Below are positions 1-13,134 of a DNA stretch of 64,000 bases, piece by piece. The first letter of the stretch is position 1. Every line of letters starts with the position of its first letter. A program made the translations under genes and the position numbers. Origin of the DNA: Vitis vinifera (Eukaryota > Streptophyta > Magnoliopsida > Vitales > Vitaceae). The DNA lies in NCBI RefSeq assembly GCF_030704535.1, contig NC_081820.1, positions 26,641,001 to 26,705,000 on the forward strand, given 5' to 3'. Below the pieces are notes generated by a model that was given only the letters and a program-made list of their open reading frames with translations, ran no database searches and was not told the origin of the DNA.

Positions 1-2050
1 CGTATCCCACATCGGTGGGCTAGAGGAAACACCATGTAAGGTTACTTGATTAAAAGGATTAAACAAATGCAATGGGCTATATTTCTTAATAAAAATAGAA
101 TCAAATACTTTTTGGGACAAAATTACTCTTCAATAATTTTTTTAATAAAAAACAAAAATGTTAAAATGAAGTTATATGTATAGTTTTCAATAAATGTAAA
201 TTATTTTTTCAAATATGGGAATTAAATAGAAAAAAAAAGGTTGGGTCGATAGCTACTCCTATTCTTATTATGTATTAAAAAAAACTTGTGTGGGGTTTTT
301 TGGCCCTATCAACCTAGCTTGAGATGGAGAATAAGATAAGGATAAAGAATAAATTTACAAACAAAAAACGGGATGAAAAGTCTTTCTCGACTTTATCTTG
401 GTTGCATCTTTGAATAAAATAGAACGGATCATTACAAATTGTATTAGAAGACTCGATTGATCCTTGATGTGAAACATAATGAGTTTATTGTTATGAAAAG
501 ACATTGGACCTGAAGTGCATAGTTGCGTGAAGGAAAGGATGATAGGGGACACAAGAAACCATTAAAAATCAACCACTCACTGCATGCATGGAGCCAAGGC
601 TACTTGTTCTTCTTGTGATGTTGGCGTGCCAAAGGAAAATCCATGTGAGGGGTATTTAAAACTCAATTAAAGCTGCATGTGGCCATTTGCTCAGTGTTCA
701 AGCTTTACATGAAGGAGCTCTATCCACAGTCTTAAAAGCACTCCATCAAGTAAAATTCAGCTTCAACTTTTAAGACCATCCAACCAAATAGCTCTATCAT
801 TATTCTACGAAACTTGCACTCTATCATATAAGAAGCTGTAAGATATCATTTTCAATGAGGTATGATATTTTTAAATATTATATCCAAAGGACATGACATC
901 CGAATGTATTATATCTAATAACATATGTTATGTGGTGTAATGTTTATATTTAGTTTATAAAATGAATAAAAATAAAATAAAAATGTAGTATTTTTTATTT
1001 TTTGATATTTGTTTAAAATAAAAATTATATTACATTTCAATATTTGTTAAAAAAAATAAAAATTTTCTCAATTTTTTTTAAATTTTTTCAATAATTTAAA
1101 AATTAGTAAATATTTATTTATTTATTAATAATATTTATGATTAAAATATTTAAAGTTCATAAATAAAAAATCATAATATATATATATATATTATAAATAT
1201 TTTTTAGTTTTATTTTTTAAATAAAAATTTGATTTTCTAATAAAAAAATTTATTTTGCAAAATAAATAATAATAAAAATTTTAAAAAATAATAAAAAATA
1301 AATTTATGATTCATAAGATATGTGTATCCTATAAATCATAAATTTATTAATATATTCTTCATTCAATGGGAAATGCATATTTTGGTATATCATTTTTAAT
1401 GTTATTGGATGTGTTATGTTATGCAAGGGGATATATATTATGTTATGTTTATATTTAGTTTGTAAAATAAAGAAAAAAATATGTTTGATATTTATTTTAA
1501 AAAATATTATATTATATTTTAATATTTATTATTAAAAAATACAAAATTTCTTGTATGTGGTTTGGTTTTCTACAACAAATTTAGAAAAGGTGGTAAAAAT
1601 GCCCTTAGACTTGGAAGTCAAAACCATGGCAGCCCCTCGTTCCAAGGCTGCCATAAAAAGCCCATAATTAATTGAAGAAGGATTGGATTTCAGTTTCACC
1701 AACCAATATACGACCTCTGAATCAACAAGAGAGACCATGTCATTGTAGTCAAATTATTTGGCATACCAATATAGAAATCTCTTCGTTTTGGGTTTTTTTT
1801 TTCTTTTTTTTTTAAGGAAATAATTAAATAATTAATAGAAATTTCCACGTGTCTTCAACAACCACACAAGGGTGGTAGGTCGTTGATTCATTTTCTATCT
1901 TCTTTGGCCTCCTTTTAAGAGACGACCCACCTATTCAAATTCCCATTATTTAACTCTTTTGGCTCTCACCCACCGTTATGCTATACTTATTTTATAAGCT
2001 TCTAACTTCTAAGTAGCTTCAACCCGAGTCAATTACAATAACTTTAATCT

Positions 2051-2158
2051 AGAGTTTGTTTGATAGTAATTTTAAAAAATATTTCTAATATTTAAAAATT
2101 TGTATATTTTAAATATTAAAAGTGTTAAAAACATTTTCTAAAATGGTTGTCAAACGCC
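2051..2158. mobile_element. Short MITE-like element (family A)
   Basis: The left end reads AGAGTTTGTTTGATAGTAAT and the right end TTGTCAAACGCC, which are near inverted copies (GTTTGATA / TCAAAC). The interior is A/T only. Closely similar ends recur at 2432-2550, 9387-9510, 22214-22355 and 63505-63830. No target duplication was resolved. A non-autonomous TIR transposon is inferred and its superfamily is unassigned. Confidence 0.5.
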
Positions 2159-2431
2159 TTTAAAAATGTTTTTTAGTGATTTTTTATAGAATCACCTCGT
2201 AATTCATTTTTTAACATCCACTTAAGTTGATTGTCCAAGCTTTAAAAGTTCATCAAATATTTATGATTTGTTCGATAATGTTTCTTAAAAAAACTGCTTT
2301 TTGAAAACTATTCGTAAAAATCTCTAACATAAAAAGCAATTTTCTCGAACTTGTTTTCCTTGAAAATACTATATATTTATATATAATGTAAAAATTTTCA
2401 AAATATTCTCCATATTTTTAATTATTACACA

Positions 2432-2550
2432 CTAAGAGCGTGTGAGTGATTTTAACAATATTTTTAATAATTTTAATATTTTAATAATAAAAATTTTCAA
2501 GTATTATAAATATTAAAAATGTTTCCTATAATCACTATCAAACGGTTCTA
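2432..2550. mobile_element. Short MITE-like element (family A)
   Basis: It begins TAAGAGCGTGTGAGTGATTT and ends ATCACTATCAAACGGTTCTA. The end, reversed, gives TTTGATAGTGAT, the signature of the other family A copies. It is about 120 bp long with an A/T interior and looks worn at its left end. Confidence 0.4.
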
Positions 2551-3561
2551 AATAACTAAAAACATAAAAAAAAAAAAAAAAAATCTAAATAACAACATCA
2601 GTTTTCAAAACAAATTCTTAAAAAAAATGTTTCTTATTGAAAATTTGTCAAATATATTTTCAAAATTACAAAACTGTTTTTAATAACGGTTTTCCAACGG
2701 ATCTTAATTGGAACCATTTTTTAATAATACAAAGCTTTTTAATTTTTTCATTTACCGTCAAACCCACTCTTAATCCTGTTATAGATAATTTAGTCATATT
2801 TTCTTGAAATTGAAGTTGCCTTCCTACTTCCAAAATCATTTTTGCAAAAAATGTGGAGGCGTAAATCGAAGCCGAAAGCAATGTGGCACACCCACAAAAC
2901 CGACATGAAACATCCCAGAAACCTCACTCTCATACCCTAGATTTCAGATGGATTTGGTCCCAGGGCTGATAATCCCTTTTACAATGACCCATTTTCAGCT
3001 GAATTCATTGGTCTATACTCCCAAAATCATCACAAGCCGATTTGTAAGGCTCCCATTGCTGATGATGCTGATTCCCCACTTGTCTGTGACTTTCGGTAGA
3101 AAAGATCAAAGGAAAAGGTCCCATCACAGATTCACCACATCTAGAGACACATTCCCTACAAAGCCATTGGCAGCCACCCTCACTTTCTGCTGCTGTTTAT
3201 AATTAGAAAATATTCCAAAAACCAAAACCCACATAACGAAAGCAGGACCGTCCCTTTGTGGGGAAGAGAGGTGGAAAATGGAAGCGAATCATCCGCTAAA
3301 TACTAATATGATAAACGAGATGAGAGGAGAGATAAACAAAAAAAGGGTAGCTTTCTGGTAAGCCTGGTGGGTCAAGTGGTGGTATCCCTTTACCGGTATT
3401 TCGGTTTATTACCCTGTATTTTCCATTTCCCCAAAGTCTCCTTCCGATTTCAGATAACCCCATATCCATATCGTCATCGTCTTCATCCTTTTCCTTGTTT
3501 GGTTGATAATTGGTAGCAGTATATATACATTCCATTAGGGTTTTTGGCTTCTGGGTTTGCA

Positions 3562-6011
3562 ATGGCGAGAGAGAAGAGAATGAAGAAAGGAAGGGTATCA
3601 AGGATTGGGAACTATGCCATAGCCTCCTCCTTAAGGGATCACCACCACCACCCTTGTATTTCCTGCACAACCTTCAACATCCTTGCTCCTATATACAAGC
3701 GTCTCAACCATGAGGTGCTTGTTGCAATTCCCCATTCAGCATTATCTCTGAATCAATTCGTTTCTTTCCCAAATTAATGTAATTTATTTCATCATTGTTC
3801 ATAGGATACCAACTGCAGGGAAAGCGATTGCAGAACATATTGGCTCAGCAGGAACCGGGCAATATTGGATTGGTTGATAGATGAAAGATCTTCCATTATT
3901 TGTCTCCAGGTTGGCATTGCTTTCACCCCTTTAAGCCAATCAATCCAGATTGTCCTTTATGTTGCGTTTGTGTTGAATTTCTCTTCTATGTTTGGCATGC
4001 TTTTTGGCATAGGAATTCTGGGTTGGGAATGAAGAGCTTGTAAATTTGTATGAGAAGAGACTAGGCGATGCCGGCTATATCAATTTCAAACTTGCCCGGA
4101 CGAACAACAGAGGAGATGGTAAACTTTTCCATTTCCTCCATTGATTTCAATTCCAATGCTTTCTCCCCTCCCCACCTTTAGGTTCATATTTTCCTTGTGG
4201 GTGTACTGAACTATGGAAGAATTATACATTGTAGTAGACCTTGATTGCAATAGTGGTTGGGGTTGGTGTGTTCTCTCCTGATGTGAGATCCTTCTTTTGG
4301 GGATTACAGGGTTGCTGACTTCTGTTCATAAGGACTATTTTAGAGTTCTGAACCATAGGGCGTTGCTCTTCAACGACTTTGGAGATCGCGTTGCTCAGCT
4401 GCTACATGTTGAATTAGTTGCCCCTTTTCCACATTGCAGAAGCAGCAACACCCACCAAGAAATTCTGATAGTGAACACCCACTTGCTCTTTCCTCATGAT
4501 TCTACTTTGTGTATAATTCGGTTGCAACAGGTGATTCAATTTTCCATTCAGTTCATGTTATCATATCTGCTCTTGCTTGATGCTTCTTGCACTAGCCCAT
4601 GGCTGTAAATTCTTGCGTTTTTGTAATAGGTTTACAAAATTCTGCAATATGTGGAGTCCTATCAGAAGGAAAACAAGCTTAATCCCATGCCCATCATACT
4701 CTGCGGGTAAATTTATGGTTACCTTCCAGTTCTATAGATTCCTTGCTGCTTTTGGACTGTGATCAATTGGTTTCAACTCTCATGTTTTCCACCATATTTT
4801 TGCAGTGACTGGAATGGCAGCAAGAGTGGGCATGTTTACAAGTTCCTTAGATCCCAAGGCTTTGTGTCATCATATGATACTGCCCATCAATACACTGATG
4901 CAGATGAACATAAGGTCAATACCATTGAATTCACAGTAACATTCTCAATCTCTTGTGCTGATGCTTATGTTTGATTCTAATGTTTCATATGTTCTCCACT
5001 CAGTGGGTTAGCCACCGCAATCATCGAGGAAACATCTGTGGTGTAGATTTTATATGGCTTCTTAATCCAAATAGATACCGAAAACTACTGAAGACAAGTT
5101 GGAGTGAGGCAGTATTTGGCATGTTCAAGGTGTGTAATTCCTTTTTTTCCACCCTTCATCCTTTTCTAGTTACAGGACAGGGGCTAATTCTTTGAGAATT
5201 GATCTCATGGTTATAATCCTTGATGCCCATCAAAGAGCTTGATGACCAACAGTCATTATGAATTTAGAATAATTCAATAATTGGCTTCTAGATATGAAAG
5301 GCTATATGGAGACTCATATCTCTAACAGTGGAACTTTTTATTTTTCAGTATCTTCTACGAAGAGCTTCGCTGACAGAAGATGATGCTTTTGCCTTTTTGA
5401 AGGCTGATAATCATGGTGATTGCATTACCTATTCAGGCTTCTGTGAAGCACTTCGACAGGTACTGGTATATTCATCAATTTAAGCCTTTCATTCTTTTTT
5501 TGGTGAAGGATTTAAGACATTTGTTCCAGGGAGAAAGTAGGCTGGCCTAATAATATTCTGTCAATCTGCAGCTTAATTTAACAGGCCATTGCCATGGACT
5601 GAGCGATGAAGAGATAAATGACCTCTGGGTCCAAGCAGACATAGATGGAAATGGTGTTCTTGATTATAAGGAATTTCAGGTAACTTATATCCAGCAAGAG
5701 TCTGTCTTTCCATGGTTTTCCTGCGGTATTTCATGTTATGGTGGCTACATTGTGAGATAATGGCATTGCAGAAGCGAATTTGGAATCCAACATGGTCACA
5801 GCAAAGAGATGAAAATATCAACGAGGCCTGGGATGAAGTTATGAAGGGTCCCAAGGAGCAAGCCATTGGTTTTAGTGTGAAGAATGCAGTTCTCTTCCCC
5901 TCTGAAGTGGAGAAAGGAATGTGGCCTGAGAACTATTCTCTTTCTGATCATGCTCGACTCACTGTGGTATTCTCACCAGTAAGGATGCCCTGCGCTCAGA
6001 TTACATTCTGA
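3562..6011 (+). CDS. Endonuclease/exonuclease/phosphatase protein with embedded EF-hand (At1g02270-like)
   Basis: Ten exons read by eye: 3562-3714, 3805-3909, 4013-4118, 4310-4530, 4630-4706, 4806-4914, 5004-5129, 5349-5459, 5572-5679 and 5772-6011. They give 451 residues. The Mg-dependent nuclease/phosphatase fold (CCR4/APE-like) shows its usual catalytic motifs: TFNILAP near residue 41, LQEFW at 85-89, NTHLLF near 178, CGDWN at 220-224 and SDH at 430-432. Between GDWN and SDH lies a canonical EF-hand loop (D359-E370), preceded by a degenerate one around the ADNHGDC segment, so calcium binding is likely. The N-terminus is basic with no signal peptide. The start is the ATG at 3562, the first in-frame ATG in this exon. 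Family resemblance is to Arabidopsis At1g02270; substrate and localisation are unknown. Arrangement is confident, biochemical role is not. Confidence 0.88.
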
Positions 6012-7224
6012 CCAACCCCAGATGGATACAGCTTTGGTGTAAAATTTGCATAGCAAGAACAGTGAATACAGGAACCCTCTACAGAAACCATCTGCCAATG
6101 GATGATCAAAAGCAATAATGGTCAAGATTCTCATTGAGCCATGAGAAATGCCTCTTGCTTCCTCCCTTGCTGGGCTTGGGAATGCAGATTCTCTTACACT
6201 CAAGGAGGAAAAGAGGGGGGAAAGTTCTAAATCCATTCCTTGTCACACAGCTCTGTTGGCAGCCAACTCTGATATCATCCGGTTTTGTTTTAGTCTTTTG
6301 GTGTATTTAACAGGCAAAAAGGAGAAGAAAGAGAGACTGCAAATCTGTGTAGTTTTGGGAAATATGCAGCCCCATACACTCACATTGTTTTGTAGCAGAG
6401 AGAGAGTGCAGTCTGTCTTAGGAATTTTGTCATTTTGAGTACCATACAAGCATCTTGTAATAGATCCCAGCTCAGTCTCTTCCTATCAGATATACCAGAT
6501 AGAACATTACCCGACAGAAATTGTACAGAATACAGATTTGCACATAGCTTGAATGCCCAAAAGATCTTAATTTTTAATCTGAAAGAAGCTTTTTCCATAA
6601 TGTCCTTTTCCAAGATGTTGTCATACTGACCACCCTTTACTTTCTTGAATTCCAAAACAAAGTATTATCTTCCTATTACTTTTAAAACCACATAAAGAAG
6701 CCATGGCAGTGCTAAAGGAACAGAGCAAAGTGTGAGGAAGGCATGGACTTTTGCAGCATGTTCATGGGGTGATCAAGATGCTAGCCCTCCACCTGTGGGG
6801 CCATAACCACCCTTTCCTTCAAAGAATCTATGGGTCAATCTTTGTTTGAGTGATAATAGCCACTTGCCTGAGCTGCCCACCGTCCAAGCCTGCATCTAGG
6901 CCTGTAGAGCCACACAAGAGGAATCATCATGAGTTCACTAACTGCAGTCCCCAATTGCAAGAATGGAAGTGAAGCCCAACCAAACTCCCCTAATTCCTCT
7001 TACACATTCCATCCAACTCTGTATACAACATTAGACTTAGCTCAAAAATTAGAAATATGTATCCCATGTGTGATGGGTCTTCTAAGAGTTTTGAGTTAAA
7101 TTGATCCCTTTGGGCAACACAATATGGTCCTTCTATTTTGAAACTTACGGTTAAAATAGATTTTTTTGGCAGACACAAGACATTTTCTTTAAGTTTGTGT
7201 TGAAAATAGTTTTTTGTGTTACAT

Positions 7225-8075
7225 AAAAGCAATGATGAAAATATTGGTAATTATGGATATATCGGTATTTCAATTTTACGGATATATCGGAGATATATCG
7301 ACGAATATTTTGAAAAAAAAAATTCATAGATTTAAAATTAATCAAAATGCATGAAAATGCAAGAAAAACCTCTTAGAAATGTAATTAGAAATATAATAGA
7401 TATTTTAAAGTTATTTTGTTGAAGAATTTGATATATGCATAATATAATTTATCATATTTAATAATAATATCATATTTTTATAAGTGTGCATTTATTATTA
7501 AATTACATAAAATATTATTTCATAATGATATTATGATTTTCAACTATAATATATCTAATTTTAAAATATATTTAATATCAAAATTATGATCTATTTAATT
7601 CAATTATATTAAATAATATAAAATAAATGATTATATATTAATAGTTGTGATATGTAATAATAATGTTTATAACTTGAAAACATATTTTATGCATATTCAT
7701 CTAATTTGGATGTATTTAATGACATAAAAAAATAATGATAATTTGTATAAGTTTTTTTTTATTTTAAAATTTTGATAATTTTATTCAAAAATTAATATTT
7801 ATTTTATATGGAATTATTATATAAAAGTCACAATAACCAAAATTAATTTAATTTTGATTAATTTATAATATATATATATAAAAGTAGAGCACTCATAGGC
7901 GTGCAAGCATGAGCGGGATTTGGGCCTTGGTGGGTGGGTTGATGCAAGTTGGGCTTGAACAAAAGAGTTTTGGGGGAAAAAAAAAAATGAGGGTGACGTG
8001 GCTGCGATATTTCCTATGCATTTATTGTGTCGGAGTTTACCAATATATCGATATATCTCAACATTTTCATATGGT
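7225..8075. mobile_element. Putative TIR transposon with GGATATATCGG motifs
   Basis: The left end carries ATGAAAATATTGGTAATTA followed by repeated GATATATCGG/GATATATCGACG motifs. The right end, reverse complemented, carries ATGAAAATGTTGAGATATATC followed by GATATATTGGTAAACTCCG. The ends are thus imperfect inverted copies around an A/T-rich interior of some 750 bp with no transposase. A related end (CGGATATATCGGAGATATATC) recurs near 59600. Exact boundaries and target duplication are not clear. A non-autonomous DNA transposon is inferred. Confidence 0.5.
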
Positions 8076-9386
8076 AGAAAATTGAAACTCACCCCAACCC
8101 CTCTCTAGACTTAGACCTAGTTTTAGTAGATCCTATTAATTCCTTAACTGTTCCACCACCACATTAGGAGTCCATATTAGGTGGGTGTGAAGTTGAATTA
8201 TAAGTCAAAAGTATCATGCGAAAAAGACATCATCGATCCACTAATATTATGTGTTCAATTGTGATCCATTAATTTTATATTCGACTATCATTTGTTTGTA
8301 TAACATGAGTCTCATCTTTTCGTACCTTAATATTATTTATTTATATCTTAGCCCTGGTGCTTGTAACATCGTTCAACGACCCAAATTCCTAGATTAAGAA
8401 TATCATATTTACCTATTCGTTACCTTAGCTTTTTCTTGTGCTAAAACTGTAGTTCCAAGGTGTGAATTGAGGGGAAAGAAGACTTTTGAACATGGGTTTT
8501 CAAAAGCTAAGACTCCATTGGATTCATAATTTGAAAATGACAAAAGAGATATGATGGTGGGCGGTTAATGAGATGGGCCATTTTAGATATGGAGTATGGG
8601 TGGGGACTCTTGTGGGTGTCCTCCCATATGGGCATTGCAACTTTGAGCATTTTCTATCTGGATGTTTAGTGGGTTAGTCAAAGTACTTTTCCCATACCCA
8701 CATGGCCAAAATGCCAATACCTATTTTTTCAAAGATATTTAGAAGGAAAATAGGATGTGAAATTTGTCTGGAATTGGGATTTTGTACCATAAGAGTCCCA
8801 CAAAGCTTGTGTCCTCTTCTATTTCATCCATTTCCAAGCTGTATTTTCTTGATTTCTTAACCACTTTCACTAAGTTTCCTCCTTTCCTGTCTAGCCCTAA
8901 ACATGATTTCACTTGGATTTTTCAGTTTGGACATGAGACCAAATGACACCCCATTCCCAATTTTTCCCTCTTGAAGGTGCCACCTGCATAAAAACCATGA
9001 TGAGACACAATGTTTGCTTAGTAAGGACAAGATCATCTCAAAATTGAAATAATAATTTTGATTTTTAATGATGTTGATGCAGAAATATAAGCATTCTCCT
9101 CACCGTTAATCCATGTTAGAAACATCATAGAACATGATCTCATTTGAATAAAATATAATCTTTGATTCGTTAAAATTTAGATTAAAATTTTTATTCATCG
9201 AAGTATTTCATCAACTCCATTTTTTAATTGATCAAAGGACGCTACATCATTCGTGGTTAGATATTTTAATCGGTGTTGAAAGCTAATATTAACTTTTTAA
9301 TATCAAAAAAAGTTTAAAAATTATTTTTCTTAAATATTGTTGAATTCTCAAGGATGGTTATGATTGAAAGGGTATGATAAAGTATA

Positions 9387-9510
9387 AAATTGTTTTTGAT
9401 AGTGATTTTAAAAAACGTTTTTAGTCTATCTAACACTTGAATTATAAATATTTTTAAGTGTTAAAAAAAATTTTAAAACACTTTTTAAAATTATTTTCAA
9501 ATAAACTCTA
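9387..9510. mobile_element. Short MITE-like element (family A)
   Basis: The left end TTTTTGATAGTGATTTTAAA and the right end TTATTTTCAAATAAACTCT are inverted relatives, and the interior is A/T-rich with a TTTTTAAGTGTTAAAAA core. It matches the style of the copies at 2051 and 22214. Boundaries are approximate. Confidence 0.45.
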
Positions 9511-10127
9511 ATTCACCTAATAATAATATAATTATACAAGATAAAATTGATTCTATTTTTCATACAAATACCAAATGATGTTGGTGGGACCCTTTTGGAT
9601 TTCCCATGGGCTGCTTCTTTTCTTTGTCCTATTCTTCTTTCATCATATGCAAAGTATCTCAACTTCTCAATCTTCCTCAGAATCTTTCTCCTTTCCATTC
9701 TTCTCCAAAACCCACCTCTTGTGGTGTGGGAAGGTTACCATCCTTGTAGCCTTAGGGGGGCCCTTTACCGTTTGCCTCTTTTTTCCACATTCTCCTTCTC
9801 ATGTTCACACTAGAGCATATTTGATTTTCCAAAACATTTTTTAAAAATAATTTTTCAAAATAGCTTTTAATTATTTAACGCTTTCTAAAAAAAAAAAAAA
9901 CTTGAAAGTACCCTTAATTTATTCTTAAAAATATATATATTTAAAATTATCAAACAAGTTTTTAAGTTAGAAACCTTAATCACATTTGTGTACAATATTA
10001 AGAGGGTTAGAAACTTTTTTAAAGAAAATTGAAAGTATTGATTCAGTATCGATAAAAAGACTTAATCACGATTTTTAAAAGCAATCAAACTTAAAACTTT
10101 ATTAAAACAAAGAAATAACACTAGGAA

Positions 10128-10245
10128 TGCATGAAAGCCAAAATGAAAAATGCTTAGATTTAATATAGAATAAAGGAGCGATGAGTGCATGAATGCCAAA
10201 ATGAACAATGCTTAGATCCAGAATGAACAATGCTTAGATTTAATG
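10128..10245. repeat. Short direct repeats
   Basis: A unit containing TGAAAGCCAAAATGAAAAATG, then GCTTAGATTTAATATAGAAT, recurs about 60 bases later as TGAATGCCAAAATGAACAATG and GCTTAGATCCAGAATGAAC. It then partly repeats once more as AATGCTTAGATTTAATGTAA. Three imperfect copies lie in tandem, with no coding potential. Confidence 0.55.
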
Positions 10246-10261
10246 TAAATTATAAAATAAC

Positions 10262-10610
10262 GATAATTAGAGGCGGCTTTTATAAAGCTCTTGATAAAGA
10301 TGATAAAGTTTGCTTTATCGGCATTATCTCTTTCTAACCCTTCAAGTAAAATATGACAAAAGATAAAGATCTATTCTTATGGTTTAAAAGGTTGGTCATG
10401 ATGGATAATAATAATAATAATTATTATTAATAAGAATTAATTAGAGGTTTTTATTGGACTCATGGAAAAGACAATGAAGTTAGTTTTACCGATAATTTGA
10501 TTTGATCCGTTATCTCTTTCCAACCCTTCAACTAAAATATAACAAAAGAATTAATTCTTATGATTTAAAGGGGTGGGTCACGATGGATAATAAAACTAAA
10601 TATTATTATT
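10262..10610. repeat. Tandem duplication, unit about 175 bp
   Basis: Two adjacent imperfect copies share an ordered set of landmarks: AATTAGAGG, a TTATCTCTTTC(T/C)AACCCTTCAA segment, AAAATATGACAAAAG / AAAATATAACAAAAG, ATTCTTATG(G/A)TTTAAA and GGTCA(T/C)GATGGATAATAA. The first copy runs to about 10435. An (AAT)n/(ATT)n palindrome sits at the junction. No coding content is seen. Confidence 0.6.
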
Positions 10611-12959
10611 ATAATTATTATTTTGCTATTTAATACACGTCTCTTTTCAACCTTTAGAGGAAACTAAGGCAAAAAAAAAAGGTTTTGGTAGTTTTTTTAT
10701 TATTAAATATTACCCGATTCTTATGAATTCATAAATTTAGCGATTAATTATTTTTTATTTTATTTTTTATAATTCATTCTAAAGTGAAAAAGTGCAATAA
10801 TTATTAGGATACCAAATCCTAAATTCCTCATCTAGAAAGACACCCACTAAATTTATGGCTGATATTTTATGTAGGAAGCTTTCAAAAGAAGCCATGTGAG
10901 AGGGAGTTAGGATTATTTTAGGACTTCCACCAATTAAATACTTTTCTTTTCTCTTCCCTTTTTATTTATTTTATTTTTTATTTTGTGACATAATTCCAGG
11001 AATCAAACTCCCTTTTTCTTTCTGTTCCCTGGGATCTTTTTCCCTTTAAATCCCCAATTTTCTCCAACACCCTTCCTCCTCTTGTGGTTGTAGGAAAGGA
11101 TTCCCAGCCCATAGCCTCTACCGACCGACTCCTTTTTTCCAGACCTTTTTCCTTCTTCGCTTTCATACTAGTCAGCGCACTAGTGAGTAGTAACTCATCC
11201 ACGATATTACCACACCTTGGGTGTTAAATTTACAAATACAAAATTACTTTTCGGTTATATTTGGTTGTCGGAAAATACTAATAAAAGAAAAAAATTAATA
11301 AGAAAAGAAAATTATTACTATGCACTCAAAGGGTTTTAGGGTCAAATAGATAAAATATCTCTCATTTAACCAGATATTATTTGTTTTGAACCTAAAGAAG
11401 TTCTCACGGTTTTAAAACGTGATCACATGGTTAAGAAGATTGCATATATATATAATCTGCTATCGAATATCACATATGTAGAAATAATTCATTGATTCTT
11501 TCACTTTTTTTTTTTCATTCGATTTTTCTTTTTCTTTTATTTTTTCCCATAACCATAGGAATAAAATTATGTCTAAAAACTCAAAATCTTTTCTATTATG
11601 TTTGATTTTTGAAAAATTCGAGGGAAAATACAATAAAAAGAAAATGGAGATAAAAAAAAATTAAAATAAATAAATTATTTTTTATATGTTATTTTAATTT
11701 TATTTAACTTATTTTAACCATTCGGTATAAAAAAAATGCATGAATTTTTAAAACTTTTAATTATATTTAATTTTCTTTTCTTTTGAGATAAATCAAATAT
11801 AAAAGACATCTAAAAACATTCTAAATTTGTTTTAAAAAGCAACCTATTTTTAGAATAAAATGTTGGTTAAAAACAAACTATAAAAGCACTTTGATAATGT
11901 TTTTAGTAATGTTTCATATGGGAAATTATTTTAAGTTCTTTGAAAGTTACTTTGGGAGGTATGATCAAGGAATCTTGGAATCTTTTGTAGGGTTCATGGA
12001 AAAGATTATCAAATTGGTTTTACCAACAAGTGGATGCCTCTTCACTTGTCAATTCTTTAAGAGGGATATGCTCCAAAAAGAACCCAAAAATAAAATATTA
12101 CTTTTAATTTTTTTAATTTTTTATTACTATTATAATTATTATTCTTATTATTAATATTAGTTTTACTTTTAAATTGTTTAATCATTTGAGGTATGGGGAA
12201 AGAAACTAAAGAAAAGTAACTTCCTAAAAGCACTTTTGGACTATAGCTTATAATGTAATTTGATGCATCATGCTTAAAAATTTACTAAAAAGTTGTTCGA
12301 AGGCAAAGGGTAACGCAATTTATGAAAGGATGTGACAAATAAACTAAATAATTAATTTTCTCTAAATTTTATATTAAAATAAATTTATATCTTATTAAAA
12401 TTTCTCTTATTTTCCCTAATATTTTAGTTATTTTTTAATTTTTAAATTCAAGACTAGTTTGGATTAATTTCTGAAAAGCAGAAAAATTTTGTTTCTCGTA
12501 AAAATTCTATTTTGATTGATACAAAAACTTTTGTAACTCGAATCCTAATATTTTATTTAGATTGGTTTTCTTAGATATTTGATTTATTTAGAAATATATT
12601 TATTTATATTATGAAAAAATAAGAAAAAATTTATGGAAATAGATTTATATTAATTAAAATTTGTAAAGGTATTATTATTATTATTTTATTTTTAATAAAA
12701 ATATTTTTGAAATATAATTTCCAAATATAAAATTATTCTACAACAATATTAAGTCCAATGCTATGTGTTGTGTTAAAAGGTGACAAGTTAATAAATTGGG
12801 AGGTAAAACGTGTAGCTTGGTCCCCAAGCAGGCCAGAAATGGGCCGGGCCGTTAAAGTGAAATCAGTCGCTATCCAGGGGCCCAAGTTGGCCCGCACTGT
12901 AACTGCCATTGAGTCATTGACTAGAAACCAGCTTCCCTGCTGCTTCCTCTCGGCTCTTG

Positions 12960-13134
12960 AAGTGGAAAGTGACGTTCGCCATCTTTGTGTAGCCACGTCA
13001 TTGGGTCCTTCTCACAACCCTTTTTACATTCCTAGTACGCTTTTACTACTGAATTTTCCACGTAGGTCCTCCATTGTTTCTAATATTACATTCGCGCTCC
13101 TGCAATCCACGCGGTATATACCTACTATATATAT
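12960..13134 (+). promoter_or_regulatory. Promoter of the NAC gene: UPRE-like site and TATA box
   Basis: A CTATATATAT box at 13124-13134 would place the transcript start near 13155-13160, about 100 bases before the ATG at 13259. CCACGTCA at 12993-13000 is, on the other strand, TGACGTGG, which fits the plant unfolded-protein-response element TGACGTG(G/A) bound by bZIP28/bZIP60-type factors. A TGACGT core lies at 12969-12974 and a CCACGTAGG near 13058. The TATA box is a direct reading; the stress-element role is inferred. Confidence 0.45.

Larger units (their letters stand above)
1..3561. other. AT-rich spacer upstream of the nuclease gene
   Basis: There is no supportable gene here. Most of it is A/T-rich, with long A and T runs and TA repeats (for example around 1170-1190). 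Two short TIR-type elements lie at 2051-2158 and 2432-2550. The last 600 bases are more balanced in composition and include the promoter of the next gene. A TATATATA at 3520-3527 is only about 35 bases before the chosen ATG, so it is a doubtful TATA box. Confidence 0.7.

Noticed and set aside
1-30. ATCCCACATCG at 4-14 matches the upstream sequence element of plant snRNA genes
   Set aside because: No TATA box at the required spacing and no snRNA-like sequence follows; the same phrase is common in plant repeat ends.
7817-8092. Open stretch on the minus strand inside the TIR element
   Set aside because: Its content follows the TIR sequence and A/T runs; no transposase motif.
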